DNA from: Shewanella saliphila
GTDB taxonomy: Bacteria > Pseudomonadota > Gammaproteobacteria > Enterobacterales > Shewanellaceae
Direction: 5' to 3'
Length of the DNA: 64,000 nucleotides
NCBI RefSeq assembly: GCF_014648295.1
Contig: NZ_BMQV01000011.1
Location: 33,534-97,533, forward strand
Position 1 is the stretch's first letter, and the number at the start of each line of letters is the position of its first letter. The notes beneath the pieces were generated by a model. The model did not search any database. It worked only from the letters and a program-made list of their open reading frames with translations, and had not been told where the DNA came from. This document shows positions 52,258 through 62,500 of the stretch, one piece after another. The position numbers were made by a program, and so were the translations under genes.

Positions 52258-54729
52258 TTAAAAAGCCGACCCCATTTCATCATTTGACAACCCAAACGGG
52301 ATAACAGTTAGCTCACCTTCAACGCGCAACAGCTGGAAAAATTGCGGCATATTAAACACCGACAAACGCTGTTTTTGGCCATCGAATACGTATGAATGAC
52401 TTTCTTTTTCAACAAAACTTTTCATAGTGGTCTGCTGATACTCTAGTTGAGTTAAGCGGTTATGTTCATCAACGATAAATACATCTAAGGTATTCGTGCG
52501 CTCACGCAGAAAATATTGCTTGGCTCCCAGCGCAACAAACTGCTGAATAATCGATGGGACACTCGCATAAGGATCATCTACCAGTTCTGGTCTGGCTAAC
52601 ACCAGGTTTTCAACTAAATCTCTTTTCACCGCGGTATCAATTTTACGATACATCATCCCTAGGGAGTTAAAGTACATACCATATCGATGCTCGCCAATGG
52701 TAACTTGATGCATTAATGTATTGGTTTGACTTACCTTTTTCATTAAACCATAACAACGCAATAATAATGATTTAAGCTGGTTGAATATTGGCTGTTTTAA
52801 TTTTGCAGAACAACTGATAATCGATAAGTCGACTTTATCATCTGAGCGTTTAAGCCCTAAAATCACAAACGAAATGGCTTCTAATAATGCCGTATCCCCA
52901 TCAAAACGGTGGCTTTGCCACTCACCCCAGCTGTTTAAGCACACGACCGCGACTGACGACAACATATTGGTTTTATCGCGGCCAAACGACAAAATATTTA
53001 AGTCAATATAATCAAACATCAACTCCTGACCTTGCCACTGCCCGGTTGGGTCGTAATCAACATTCACCACTAACACGACTTTTTGGTAATACCAGGGTTC
53101 ACACAAATGTCGCTTAGACACCATCGGCACATTGTGTAACACCGGCATTAATTTACGCGATAAATAAGCCAACTTACTTGCCCGGCGATGGCCTCTGCCA
53201 ATTTGTGACCAAGTGGTATCAGCGGTAGCGATTCCATTCATTACCGACCAAGCAACTAAACTGCATACATTGTCTGCTTGATGGATAATAAGACCGTCAT
53301 CAACCTCTTTTAATAGATCGCTTGGGGTAACAGATGCTGCAATTTCAGATTGGGGCTGACGATAAAGGTAAAATCGAGCCGTTGACTCACAATAACGCAC
53401 TGTGAGCGCTTTCTCGGTGGTGCTAATGCTCCACAGTCGATTAAGAGGCTGTAATATATGGTCATCATCGCTAAAGTAGCTATGCAGTTTTCTTGCTAAC
53501 AAGCCGAGTTCTTCAACTCGCATTCTATCACTTAACGCCTGTTTGGAAGCAAATTGGAGTAAGTTTTTATAACTGACAAGCAATAACTCACTCAGTTGTT
53601 GGTTAAACCATTTTAACTGTCCGGCATGCCAGTGAGGGCTGTTATCTAGTGTCGCAATTAACTCTGGGCTCCAACGCCACGCTTTAACGAGGCCGGCTAT
53701 TTTGACTAAACGCCAATCGGTGCCACTTTTACCAGGCGCTTGCGACAACATCACGCCCGATTTCAAATAAAAGCAACGTCTAACAATTTCTAAACGACTT
53801 GTATCACCTTGCGCCAGTAAGTAAGCCTCAATCCTCTGGTATAACAATAAATATGCGTCATTATCGCTGTTAAAATTGTTTTGTTCACACAGTTGCCAAA
53901 TTTGTTGGGTAATCAATGTTGTCTGCGGATATTCAGATGCATAAGTCTCAAGTAGCAACACTTTTAACAATGCTTTATGAGGCTTATTTAAGCCTTTATA
54001 GAGTTGCCATAATGATGCACCAAAATATTCTGCTGCGGGTAGTGACTCAATATCACCTAAATACAATAACTGTGGGTCACGTGTGTTGCCATCACAATGG
54101 GGATTGGGCCACCATGCAACCGTTTTGCCGGCTAAACAAATGTGTGAGCGGTAAAACTCTTCAAGTAATAACCAATGCTGACTAGTGCCACTATGTTCTA
54201 ACCCGAGAGATTGATTACTATCAAATGCGTTGGATTGTATAAATTGTTGCGGGTGAACAAGATAAAAATTAACTTCAAAATCAAACCCAGCAAACCATTG
54301 GGTTAACAATGCATTTTTGTGGCTAATTAAATTGAGTTCGCTTTGAGTTAAGTGAGGTTTATACACGACCCATACATCAACATCGCTTTTGAAATGTTGG
54401 CCAAAACTGGCAGTGCTGCCCATGGCATAGACACCGTCAAAAGCAATATCAGTATCGATATGTTGTAACGCACCATCTTGAGGAATGGCCAGTGATAACT
54501 CAGCACAAGCATTTTTGATTTTATCTGAGAGAGAAAACCCTTCAATACCGCAAGGTGTTTTTGAGTTGATTACGCCAGGTAAATCCTGATGATGGCAACT
54601 GAGTAATAAAGGAATAATGTTAAATAAGTGCTGTTGGGTGCGGGGCAGCACAGTCAACACTCGAGCCAAGCGAATACTATTGAGTTGGTGCGCTAATCCT
54701 TGTTGATAACCTGTAGAGAGGGTCGTCAA
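52258..54729 (-). CDS. cyaA: Class I adenylate cyclase
   Basis: Makes cAMP, the ligand of CRP. 823 residues, close to the 848 of E. coli. The N-terminal catalytic half includes the nucleotidyltransferase signature YAMGSTASFGQHFKSDVDVWVVY (Gly-Ser and the Asp pair). The C-terminal half corresponds to the glucose/EIIA-responsive regulatory region. The promoter lies in the 291-base space shared with the divergent hemC; TGTGATCATCGTAGCA around 54846-54861 is only a half CRP site. Three better CRP-like sites occur elsewhere in the window. Confidence 0.97.
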   Translation of the reverse strand: MTTLSTGYQQGLAHQLNSIRLARVLTVLPRTQQHLFNIIPLLLSCHHQDLPGVINSKTPCGIEGFSLSDKIKNACAELSLAIPQDGALQHIDTDIAFDGVYAMGSTASFGQHFKSDVDVWVVYKPHLTQSELNLISHKNALLTQWFAGFDFEVNFYLVHPQQFIQSNAFDSNQSLGLEHSGTSQHWLLLEEFYRSHICLAGKTVAWWPNPHCDGNTRDPQLLYLGDIESLPAAEYFGASLWQLYKGLNKPHKALLKVLLLETYASEYPQTTLITQQIWQLCEQNNFNSDNDAYLLLYQRIEAYLLAQGDTSRLEIVRRCFYLKSGVMLSQAPGKSGTDWRLVKIAGLVKAWRWSPELIATLDNSPHWHAGQLKWFNQQLSELLLVSYKNLLQFASKQALSDRMRVEELGLLARKLHSYFSDDDHILQPLNRLWSISTTEKALTVRYCESTARFYLYRQPQSEIAASVTPSDLLKEVDDGLIIHQADNVCSLVAWSVMNGIATADTTWSQIGRGHRRASKLAYLSRKLMPVLHNVPMVSKRHLCEPWYYQKVVLVVNVDYDPTGQWQGQELMFDYIDLNILSFGRDKTNMLSSVAVVCLNSWGEWQSHRFDGDTALLEAISFVILGLKRSDDKVDLSIISCSAKLKQPIFNQLKSLLLRCYGLMKKVSQTNTLMHQVTIGEHRYGMYFNSLGMMYRKIDTAVKRDLVENLVLARPELVDDPYASVPSIIQQFVALGAKQYFLRERTNTLDVFIVDEHNRLTQLEYQQTTMKSFVEKESHSYVFDGQKQRLSVFNMPQFFQLLRVEGELTVIPFGLSNDEMGSAF

Positions 54730-55020
54730 AGCCTATTTCCTTATTTCTTCATGCGATATATACAAAAACCTAGATACACGTTTTATTTTTAGAATTTGAA
54801 TTTATCACTATCAGAAGTCAATTGAACATCACAAACTTACCAATTATGTGATCATCGTAGCATTAATTATTCATTTCGCTAGTACTTTAAATCAAACATT
54901 TGAGCGAATTTGAGTTAAATAACCGCTACCGACTTCAAACAATTAGCATCCATATATTACATCAAGGCTTTGGCAATGATAGCATTAGCTAAATAAGGCT
55001 ATCTGATTGGATCTATTAAC

Positions 55021-55950
55021 ATGTCTGAAAATGTAATTCGTATTGCAACACGCAAAAGTCCACTGGCTATGTGGCAAGCAGAATTTGTTCAAGCAGAACT
55101 TGAACGTATTCATCCTGGTTTACGCGTCGAGCTTTTGCCGATGAGCACTAAAGGCGATGTAATTTTAGATACGCCTTTAGCAAAAGTCGGTGGTAAAGGC
55201 TTGTTTGTTAAAGAACTTGAAGTCGCTATGCTTGAAAACCGTGCTGATATTGCTGTGCACTCAATGAAAGATGTGCCGGTCGATTTTCCTGAAGGTTTAG
55301 GCTTAGAAGTGATTTGTGAACGCGAAGACCCTCGTGACGCATTTGTTTCTAATACTTACAAAACCATTAGTGAGCTTCCTCAAGGTGCTGTTGTGGGTAC
55401 TTCTAGCTTACGTCGTCAATGCCAAATTCGTGCTGCACGCCCTGATTTAGTCATTAAAGACTTACGTGGCAATGTGGGTACGCGTTTAGCCAAGCTAGAC
55501 AGCGGTGACTATGATGCCATTATTCTTGCTGCTGCAGGTCTTATTCGTTTAAAACTTAATGAACGTATCGCAAGCTTTATCTCTGCTGAAGAATCTTTAC
55601 CCGCTAACGGTCAAGGTGCTGTTGGTATTGAATGCCGTACAGATGATGAACGAGTAAAGGCATTACTTGCACCATTAGAGCACCTAGAAACACGTTACAG
55701 AGTGTTAGCTGAGCGTGCAATGAACACTCGCCTAGAAGGCGGTTGTCAGGTTCCTATTGGTGCTTTTGCTGAAATTAACGGTGACGAATTAACGCTACGT
55801 GGTTTAGTGGGTAACCCTGACGGCAGCGAAGTGATTAATGGCACTGTATCGGGTGCAAAAACTGATGCGGTGAGTTTAGGACAAGCATTGGCAGATGACC
55901 TATTAAGCCGCGGCGCTAAAACAATTTTAGATGCCGTATATGCTAGCTAA
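55021..55950 (+). CDS. hemC: Porphobilinogen deaminase (hydroxymethylbilane synthase)
   Basis: Joins four porphobilinogens to the linear tetrapyrrole. 309 residues. [17 protein letters not shown], the KGLFVKELE lysine loop, [21 protein letters not shown] and [10 protein letters not shown] line the active site; the dipyrromethane cofactor attaches to the Cys in [10 protein letters not shown]. First gene of hemC-hemD-hemX-hemY. Confidence 0.98.
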   Translation: MSENVIRIATRKSPLAMWQAEFVQAELERIHPGLRVELLPMSTKGDVILDTPLAKVGGKGLFVKELEVAMLENRADIAVHSMKDVPVDFPEGLGLEVICEREDPRDAFVSNTYKTISELPQGAVVGTSSLRRQCQIRAARPDLVIKDLRGNVGTRLAKLDSGDYDAIILAAAGLIRLKLNERIASFISAEESLPANGQGAVGIECRTDDERVKALLAPLEHLETRYRVLAERAMNTRLEGGCQVPIGAFAEINGDELTLRGLVGNPDGSEVINGTVSGAKTDAVSLGQALADDLLSRGAKTILDAVYAS

Positions 55951-55975
55951 TCTTTTATCATCAAGATAATAGACC

Positions 55976-56704
55976 ATGAAAGTCTTGTTAACGCGCCCGC
56001 AAGGGCGTAATCAAGCAATGGAAGAGCAACTGTCACAACGTGACGTTGCTTATTTTGTTACCCCCCTTCTAGCCGTTGTAGAAACCACTGAACAACTCTC
56101 CGACTCTTGCCTCAGTTGTACTGACAATTTATTATTTATCAGTACCAATGCAGTTGATTTTGCGGCTAAAAAATTAGCACATCCGTTCCCGACTCACTGC
56201 CGTTACTTTGCTGTAGGGCAAGCGACAGCCGACAGTTTAGCGCTGCACAATATTAATGCACTAACCTCGCCAGACAACAGTCAAGACAGTGAAGGTCTGT
56301 TATCTTTGGCCGAATTACAACACGTGAAAAATCAAAGCTTTATTATTGTACGTGGTGTAGGCGGTCGTGAAACCTTAGCAGAGCAATTAACCCAGCGTGG
56401 CGCCAAAGTAAGCTACTGGCAGGTATATCAACGCACACTCCCTAAACTTGATGGACACGACATTTGTCGCCAATGGCAATCTTTCGGAATTGACACCATT
56501 GTGATCACTAGCGGCGAAATATTATCCAATTTAGTTGCCCTTGTGCCAAAAGAATTATTTGCATGGCTACGTTCATGTCATATCATAGTCCCAAGTAGCC
56601 GCGTCGAAATACAAGCTAACGCTTTGGGTTTGAACCATATTACCAATGCAAATGGGGCAAATACTCAAGCAACATTAACAAGTCTGGGTATTAATTTGTT
56701 ATAA
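55976..56704 (+). CDS. hemD: Uroporphyrinogen-III synthase
   Basis: Closes and inverts ring D to give uroporphyrinogen III. 242 residues. The family is poorly conserved but recognisable: VLLTRPQGRNQAMEEQL at the N-terminus, LLFISTNAVDFAAKKL, YFAVGQATADSL, FIIVRGVGGRETLAEQLTQRGA with the VYQRTLP that follows, and the VITSGEILSNLV stretch. Located 25 bases after hemC. Position and motifs together make the call firm. Confidence 0.94.
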   Translation: MKVLLTRPQGRNQAMEEQLSQRDVAYFVTPLLAVVETTEQLSDSCLSCTDNLLFISTNAVDFAAKKLAHPFPTHCRYFAVGQATADSLALHNINALTSPDNSQDSEGLLSLAELQHVKNQSFIIVRGVGGRETLAEQLTQRGAKVSYWQVYQRTLPKLDGHDICRQWQSFGIDTIVITSGEILSNLVALVPKELFAWLRSCHIIVPSSRVEIQANALGLNHITNANGANTQATLTSLGINLL

Positions 56705-56779
56705 TGTTGTTAATTAGCGTTGACGCGCATTAAATAACATAGCTTTTATTGGTTGTATTTTTGCTTTCAAGGACTGTTC

Positions 56780-58021
56780 ATGGAAAACAATAAAAAAGAT
56801 CCAAACTCGCCAGCAGACAAGGATGAGAAAGTCATTTCTCCAACAACAGCGCCAACAGAAAAACCAGCTGACACCCAAGAAGACAGCACGGTCAACAAAT
56901 CAACCAATGACACTCCGCCTAAAAACACACAAACCAAAAGCACTCCGGTTAATAACAACCGTCGCCAGGCGAAGAAAAGCTCGTGGTGGATCCGCCTTGG
57001 GGTACTATTCAGCTTAATTATTGCAATCATTGCCATTGCTGCATGCTATTGGCTTTATTTGCAATTGGACAAACAAGATGGCAACCAGAGTCAATTCGAT
57101 AAAAGCATCTCTGAACAAGCCAAAAAAAATCAGTCTTTAAAATACGATTTACAACAGATTTCGATGGACAGTAATAAACGTCTTACTGCCCTTGAAAAAC
57201 AACAATTAAACGACACCAAAGCTTATTCAAAATTAGCTGAACTTCAGCAATCAAGTAAGTTATTACAAGAGCGTGTAGCGGTAATAGCCCAGCGTAGCCC
57301 TAACCATTGGATGGCATCTGAGGCTGAATATTTAGTCCGTATGGCGGGCCGTAAGTTGTGGCTAGAAAATGATCCACAAACTGCAATTGGTTTATTGCAA
57401 TCAGCAGATGAGCGGATAAGCGCGATGAAAGACCCCGCATTAACTCATTTACGTAAAGCCTTAGCCGACGATATAACCAGAGTAAAGGCCTTAAAAACCA
57501 CTGACATCACCAATACTATTTTCGAATTAGATACAGTGATTAGCCAGTTAACCGCCTTACCGCTTAATCGTGTTAATGAAGACTTTGCCGACAAAACAGA
57601 TAATCAGCCTATCAGTGATTCGGTTGACGATTGGCAACAAAACTTAGCGCGTACTTGGCATGATCTTACAGATGGTTTTGTCACCATCCGCAAGCGTACA
57701 ACTGATTTAGAACCTTTATTATCACCAGAGCAACAGTGGTATTTAGTTGAAAATATTCGTAATAAATTACTTCAAGCACAATTGGCCTTATATCGCTTCG
57801 ATCAAGCCAACTACAAACAATCTATTGCGTTAGCTGATAAATGGCTGCAACAATATTTTGATGTGTCAGATGCAAAAACAAAGGACACAATCGAAGCGTT
57901 AGATAAATTAGCTCGTGTCAAAATTGAAAAAGTAACCTTGAATAAGTTCCAAGCATCTCCTTTGCTACAGCAATTGGTGACCTATGGTGAAATTATGCCT
58001 GTGGAGGAACTGACACAATGA
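56780..58021 (+). CDS. hemX: HemX family membrane protein
   Basis: 413 residues from ATG 56780 (AAGGA upstream). Disordered, Thr/Lys/Pro-rich N-terminal cytoplasmic part (about 1-65), one membrane helix (about 67-95, SSWWIRLGVLFSLIIAIIAI), a coiled coil, and a long helical periplasmic domain (HWMASEAEYLVRMAGRKLWLENDPQTA is characteristic). It is annotated in databases as a uroporphyrinogen-III C-methyltransferase but has no SAM site; the real role is unclear. Overlaps hemY by four bases. Confidence 0.92.
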   Translation: MENNKKDPNSPADKDEKVISPTTAPTEKPADTQEDSTVNKSTNDTPPKNTQTKSTPVNNNRRQAKKSSWWIRLGVLFSLIIAIIAIAACYWLYLQLDKQDGNQSQFDKSISEQAKKNQSLKYDLQQISMDSNKRLTALEKQQLNDTKAYSKLAELQQSSKLLQERVAVIAQRSPNHWMASEAEYLVRMAGRKLWLENDPQTAIGLLQSADERISAMKDPALTHLRKALADDITRVKALKTTDITNTIFELDTVISQLTALPLNRVNEDFADKTDNQPISDSVDDWQQNLARTWHDLTDGFVTIRKRTTDLEPLLSPEQQWYLVENIRNKLLQAQLALYRFDQANYKQSIALADKWLQQYFDVSDAKTKDTIEALDKLARVKIEKVTLNKFQASPLLQQLVTYGEIMPVEELTQ

Positions 58022-59187
58022 TCAAAGTCTTAGTGTTTGTATTACTCATATTAGTGGGTTTGTGTCTTAGCCCATTGATTATTGGCCAAAGTGGTTATGT
58101 TTATATTGCTATCGGTGAGTATCAAATAGAAACAAGCCTGGTTGCAGCCGTTGTCGGGTTAATTGTATTTTACTTTGTCCTGCAACTACTTGAGTGGGCA
58201 ATCATGTTATTGCTCAACCTAGCACTTAACAGCCGCTATTTACCCACTAAATGGCGCCAAAAAGCCGCTAAAAAACATACCTTAGTTGGTGCTCTAGCTA
58301 TTGCTGAAGAAAATTGGCCCGCTGCAGAAACCGCCATGGCCAAAGGTGCACAACAAGGTGAAATACCTTTGTTGAATTTATTTGCCGCAGCGCGTGCAGC
58401 GCATCATCAAGGTAAAACAACAGCCCGCGATCATTACTTAACCCAAGCCGAAAAGAGCCCTGTCGCTAAAACGGCAGTAAACACTTCTCGAGCGCGTTAT
58501 TTCATTAAACAAGGTGAGTTAGCACAAGCAAGAGCTATTGTAGACAAGCTCGAACCGACGAGTAAAAGCAGTGAGCCCGTACTCAAACTGGCTATTGATT
58601 TGTATCAACAACAGCAAGACTGGCAGGCACTAAAATTATTATTGCCCATCATAGTTAAACGCAAACTTTTAAATGATGTTGAATTACAAACACTCAGCGT
58701 AAAAACAAACACCATTTTACTCGCAGATGCGGCTAAAACATCTGAAGCAGAATTAGAAAAATGTTGGCAATGGTTAAGCAAAAGCGACCGTAAACAAGAT
58801 ACATTACTCGTGACTTATGCCCATGGCTTAAACGGCTTCAATCGCCAAGCTCAAGCATTAAAGTTATTGAGTAAACAATTAAAAGCCGCACCATCAGCTA
58901 TCCTATTTGAGGCCTTACCTGAACTTGTTAGTGCCGATGACACCGATATTCGTAATGTATTAGCTCGCTTAGAATCAACTCATGAAAATGACGCCGATTA
59001 TCAAATGTGTTTAGCTAAGTTAGCTATGCAACAGCGCGATGCAAAACAGGCCAAAATTCATTGGCAAAATGTTTGCAGAATTGCTCCGACACATCAATCG
59101 TGGTTATCTCTTGCCCAAATTCAAGAGCAATTAGGAGAAAATAGCGCTGCAAACCAAAACTATCGCAAAGCAGCCAACGCTATGTAA
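58018..59187 (+). CDS. hemY: HemY, TPR-containing heme-operon membrane protein
   Basis: 389 residues. Two N-terminal membrane helices (about 3-25 and 40-62), then TPR-like helix pairs (LVGALAIAEENWPAAETAMAKGA, YQMCLAKLAMQQRDAKQAK). In E. coli the hemCDXY operon has the same order; HemY is thought to aid coproporphyrin/heme intermediate handling, but no enzymatic activity is shown. Not related to the Bacillus oxidase of the same name. A terminator follows. Confidence 0.95.
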   Translation: MIKVLVFVLLILVGLCLSPLIIGQSGYVYIAIGEYQIETSLVAAVVGLIVFYFVLQLLEWAIMLLLNLALNSRYLPTKWRQKAAKKHTLVGALAIAEENWPAAETAMAKGAQQGEIPLLNLFAAARAAHHQGKTTARDHYLTQAEKSPVAKTAVNTSRARYFIKQGELAQARAIVDKLEPTSKSSEPVLKLAIDLYQQQQDWQALKLLLPIIVKRKLLNDVELQTLSVKTNTILLADAAKTSEAELEKCWQWLSKSDRKQDTLLVTYAHGLNGFNRQAQALKLLSKQLKAAPSAILFEALPELVSADDTDIRNVLARLESTHENDADYQMCLAKLAMQQRDAKQAKIHWQNVCRIAPTHQSWLSLAQIQEQLGENSAANQNYRKAANAM

Positions 59188-59221
59188 TACTTTAGTATTA
59201 ATTGCACTCGTCTAATTAAAT

Positions 59222-59245
59222 AACCCGCTTTTTGCGGGTTTTTTA
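59222..59245 (+). terminator. Terminator of hemCDXY
   Basis: AACCCGC (59222-59228) and GCGGGTT (59234-59240) over a TTTTT loop, followed by TTTTA. It separates the heme operon from the adhesin gene. Confidence 0.9.
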
Positions 59246-59456
59246 TTCAAATAATTTCCATTTCTGCCGATATAAATTTACAAACTACATATCTACACCC
59301 CTTATAGAATCGACATTTCTTACGTAATCCATTAATGTAAATTATCAATTTTTCAATCACTTAATTTAACAAAACTGTTACGTCAAAAAATTGACTGCCT
59401 AGCGGGTAAATGATAAAATTGTTAGATTGTAGTTAAATTATTTTTAATTTATCAAT

Positions 59457-59472
59457 TTTGACCTAGATCACA
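59457..59472 (+). promoter_or_regulatory. CRP-like site upstream of the adhesin gene
   Basis: TTTGACCTAGATCACA matches TGTGA-N6-TCACA at nine of ten positions. It lies 49 bases before ATG 59522 in a 334-base intergenic region. The rest of 59246-59521 is very AT-rich, with possible -10 elements but nothing decisive. Overlap with the likely promoter would allow activation or repression. Confidence 0.5.
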
Positions 59473-59521
59473 CATACTTACGTATTAATTACCTGATATA
59501 TCTAAGCTGTTGGGAGCTTCC

Positions 59522-62500
59522 ATGGAATCGATTAAAACATCACAAAATGGGATACTTTCTGCCTCAGAAGGCAAAGTAACCATGACCATCAATAATGACA
59601 CCACAGAGCTTCAGTTGGGACAAATGGTGCCAGCTGGAGCGACTGTGACAAGTAGTGACGATATCAACTTCGTGATTACTTTTGATGATGGCACCATTTT
59701 TAACAGTGCTGAAACGCCTTTAGATGAATCGATTGCCAATGCCATCAATGATGCAGAAGCCACCCCAGAGCAAACTGTAGACCAGGCAACATTAGACGAA
59801 ATTGAAGCCCTGCAAGATTTAATCGCAGCTGGCGAAGACCCTACTGAAGAATTACCTGAAACCGCTGCTGGCACCCCAACTGCCAATCCAGGTGATTTTG
59901 GATATATCGCAGTATCAAGAGATGCTAACGAAACATTAGCCTCTAATGGTTATGACACGACTGGCGCTTTAGCTACCCCAACAGCTGAAATCCAGGAAGA
60001 AGGCCTAGGTGAAAATGATTCCCCATCAGTTTTAGTTAACGATGCAATTACGATCGCAGAAGACCAAGTTGCTTCAGGTAATGTACTCAGTAATGACACA
60101 GATGCAGACACTGCATTAACAGTGATCAGCTTTGAAGTTGAAGGCGAAACCTACGCTGCGGGCACTGAAGTTACTCTAGAAAATGGCGTACTCGTACTGA
60201 ATGCAGACGGTTCTTACACCTTCACGCCAAACGAAAACTGGAACGGCAGTGTTCCTGTCATCACTTACACCACCAACACCGGTATTACAGCGACCTTAAC
60301 CATCGAAGTGACTCCGCTTGATGACGCCTCAGTTTTAGTCAATGACAGCAATATCATTGTTGAAGACACCGTGGCTACCGGTAACGTATTAGATAACGAC
60401 AGTGATGTGGATTCTGATTTAAGCGTGGTCAGCTTTGAAGTTGAAGGTGAAACCTACGCTGCGGGCACTGAAGTCACCCTAGAAAATGGCGTACTCGTTC
60501 TGAATGCCGACGGTTATTACACCTTCACGCCAAACGAAAACTGGAACGGCAATGTTCCTGTCATCACTTACACCACCAACACTGGTATTACAGCGACCTT
60601 AACCATCGAAGTGACTCCGCTTGATGACGCCTCAGTTTTAGTCAATGACAGCAATATTATTGTTGAAGACACCGTGGCTACCGGTAACGTATTAGATAAC
60701 GACAGTGATGTGGATTCTGATTTAAGCGTGGTCAGCTTTGAAGTTGAAGGTGAAACCTACGCGGCAGGCACTGAAGTCACTCTAGAAAATGGCGTACTCG
60801 TACTGAATGCTGACGGTTCTTACACCTTCACGCCAAACGAAAACTGGAACGGCAGTGTTCCTGTCATCACTTACACCACCAACACTGGTATTACAGCGAC
60901 CTTAACCATCGAAGTGACTCCGCTTGATGACGCCTCAGTTTTGGTTAATGACAGCAATATTATTGTTGAAGACACCGTGGCTACCGGTAACGTATTAGAT
61001 AACGACAGTGATGTGGACTCTGATTTAAGTGTAGTGAGCTTTGAAGTTGACGGCGAAACCTACGCTGCGGGCACTGAAGTCACTCTAGAAAATGGCGTAC
61101 TCGTTCTGAATGCCGACGGTTATTACACCTTCACGCCAAACGAAAACTGGAACGGCAATGTTCCTGTCATCACTTACACCACCAACACTGGTATTACAGC
61201 GACCTTAACCATCGAAGTGACTCCGCTTGATGACGCCTCAGTTTTAGTCAATGACAGCAATATCATTGTTGAAGACACCGTGGCTACCGGTAACGTATTA
61301 GATAACGACAGCGATGTTGACTCTGATTTAAGTGTAGTGAGCTTTGAAGTTGAAGGCGAAACCTACGCTGCAGGCACCGAAGTCACTCTAGAAAATGGCG
61401 TTTTAGTGCTTAATGCCGACGGTTCTTATACCTTCACGCCAAATGAAAACTGGAACGGCAGTGTTCCTGTCATCACCTACACCACCAACACTGGTATTAC
61501 AGCGACCTTAACCATCGAAGTTACTCCGCTTGATGATGCCTCAGTTTTGGTTAATGACAGCAATATTATTGTTGAAGACACCGTGGCTACCGGTAACGTA
61601 TTAGATAACGACAGTGATGTGGATTCTGATTTAAGCCTGGTCAGCTTTGAAGTTGAGGGTGAAACCTACGCTGCGGGCACTGAAGTCACCCTAGAAAATG
61701 GCGTACTCGTTCTGAATGCCGACGGTTCTTACACCTTCACGCCAAACGAAAACTGGAACGGCAATGTTCCTGTCATCACTTACACCACCAACACTGGTAT
61801 TACAGCGACCTTAACCATCGAAGTGACTCCTGTTGATGATCCGACTGTCACTGTTGATGACGTTGTTACCGTATCAGAAGACACCCCTGCTACAGGAAAC
61901 GTGTTAGGTAACGATAGCGACCCAGATTCAGATTTAAGTGTGGTGAGCTTTGAAGTTGAAGGCGAAACGTACCAACCGGGTACAGAAGTCACTCTTGAAG
62001 GCGGCATATTAATCATCAATGACGATGGTTCTTACATCTTCACGCCAAATGACAACTGGAACGGTACAGTACCCGCCATCACCTACACGACAAATACCGG
62101 TGAAACGGCAACATTAACGATTGAAATCACCCCTGTTGATGATCCAACTGTCACTGTTGATGACGTAGTTACCGTATCAGAAGACACCCCTGCTACAGGA
62201 AACGTGTTAGGTAACGATAGCGACCCAGATTCAGATTTAAGTGTGGTGAGCTTTGAAGTTGAAGGCGAAACGTACCAACCGGGTACAGAAGTCACTCTTG
62301 AAGGCGGCATATTAATCATCAATGACGATGGATCTTACATCTTCACGCCAAATGACAACTGGAACGGTACAGTACCTGTCATCACTTACACCACCAACAC
62401 CGGTGAAACAGCGACATTAACGATTGAAATCACCCCTGTTGATGATCCAACTGTCACTGTTGATGACGTAGTTACCGTATCAGAAGACACCCCTGCTACA

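Noticed and set aside
54846..54861. Possible CRP site between cyaA and hemC
   Set aside because: TGTGATCATCGTAGCA has only one good half-site; not counted as a site.
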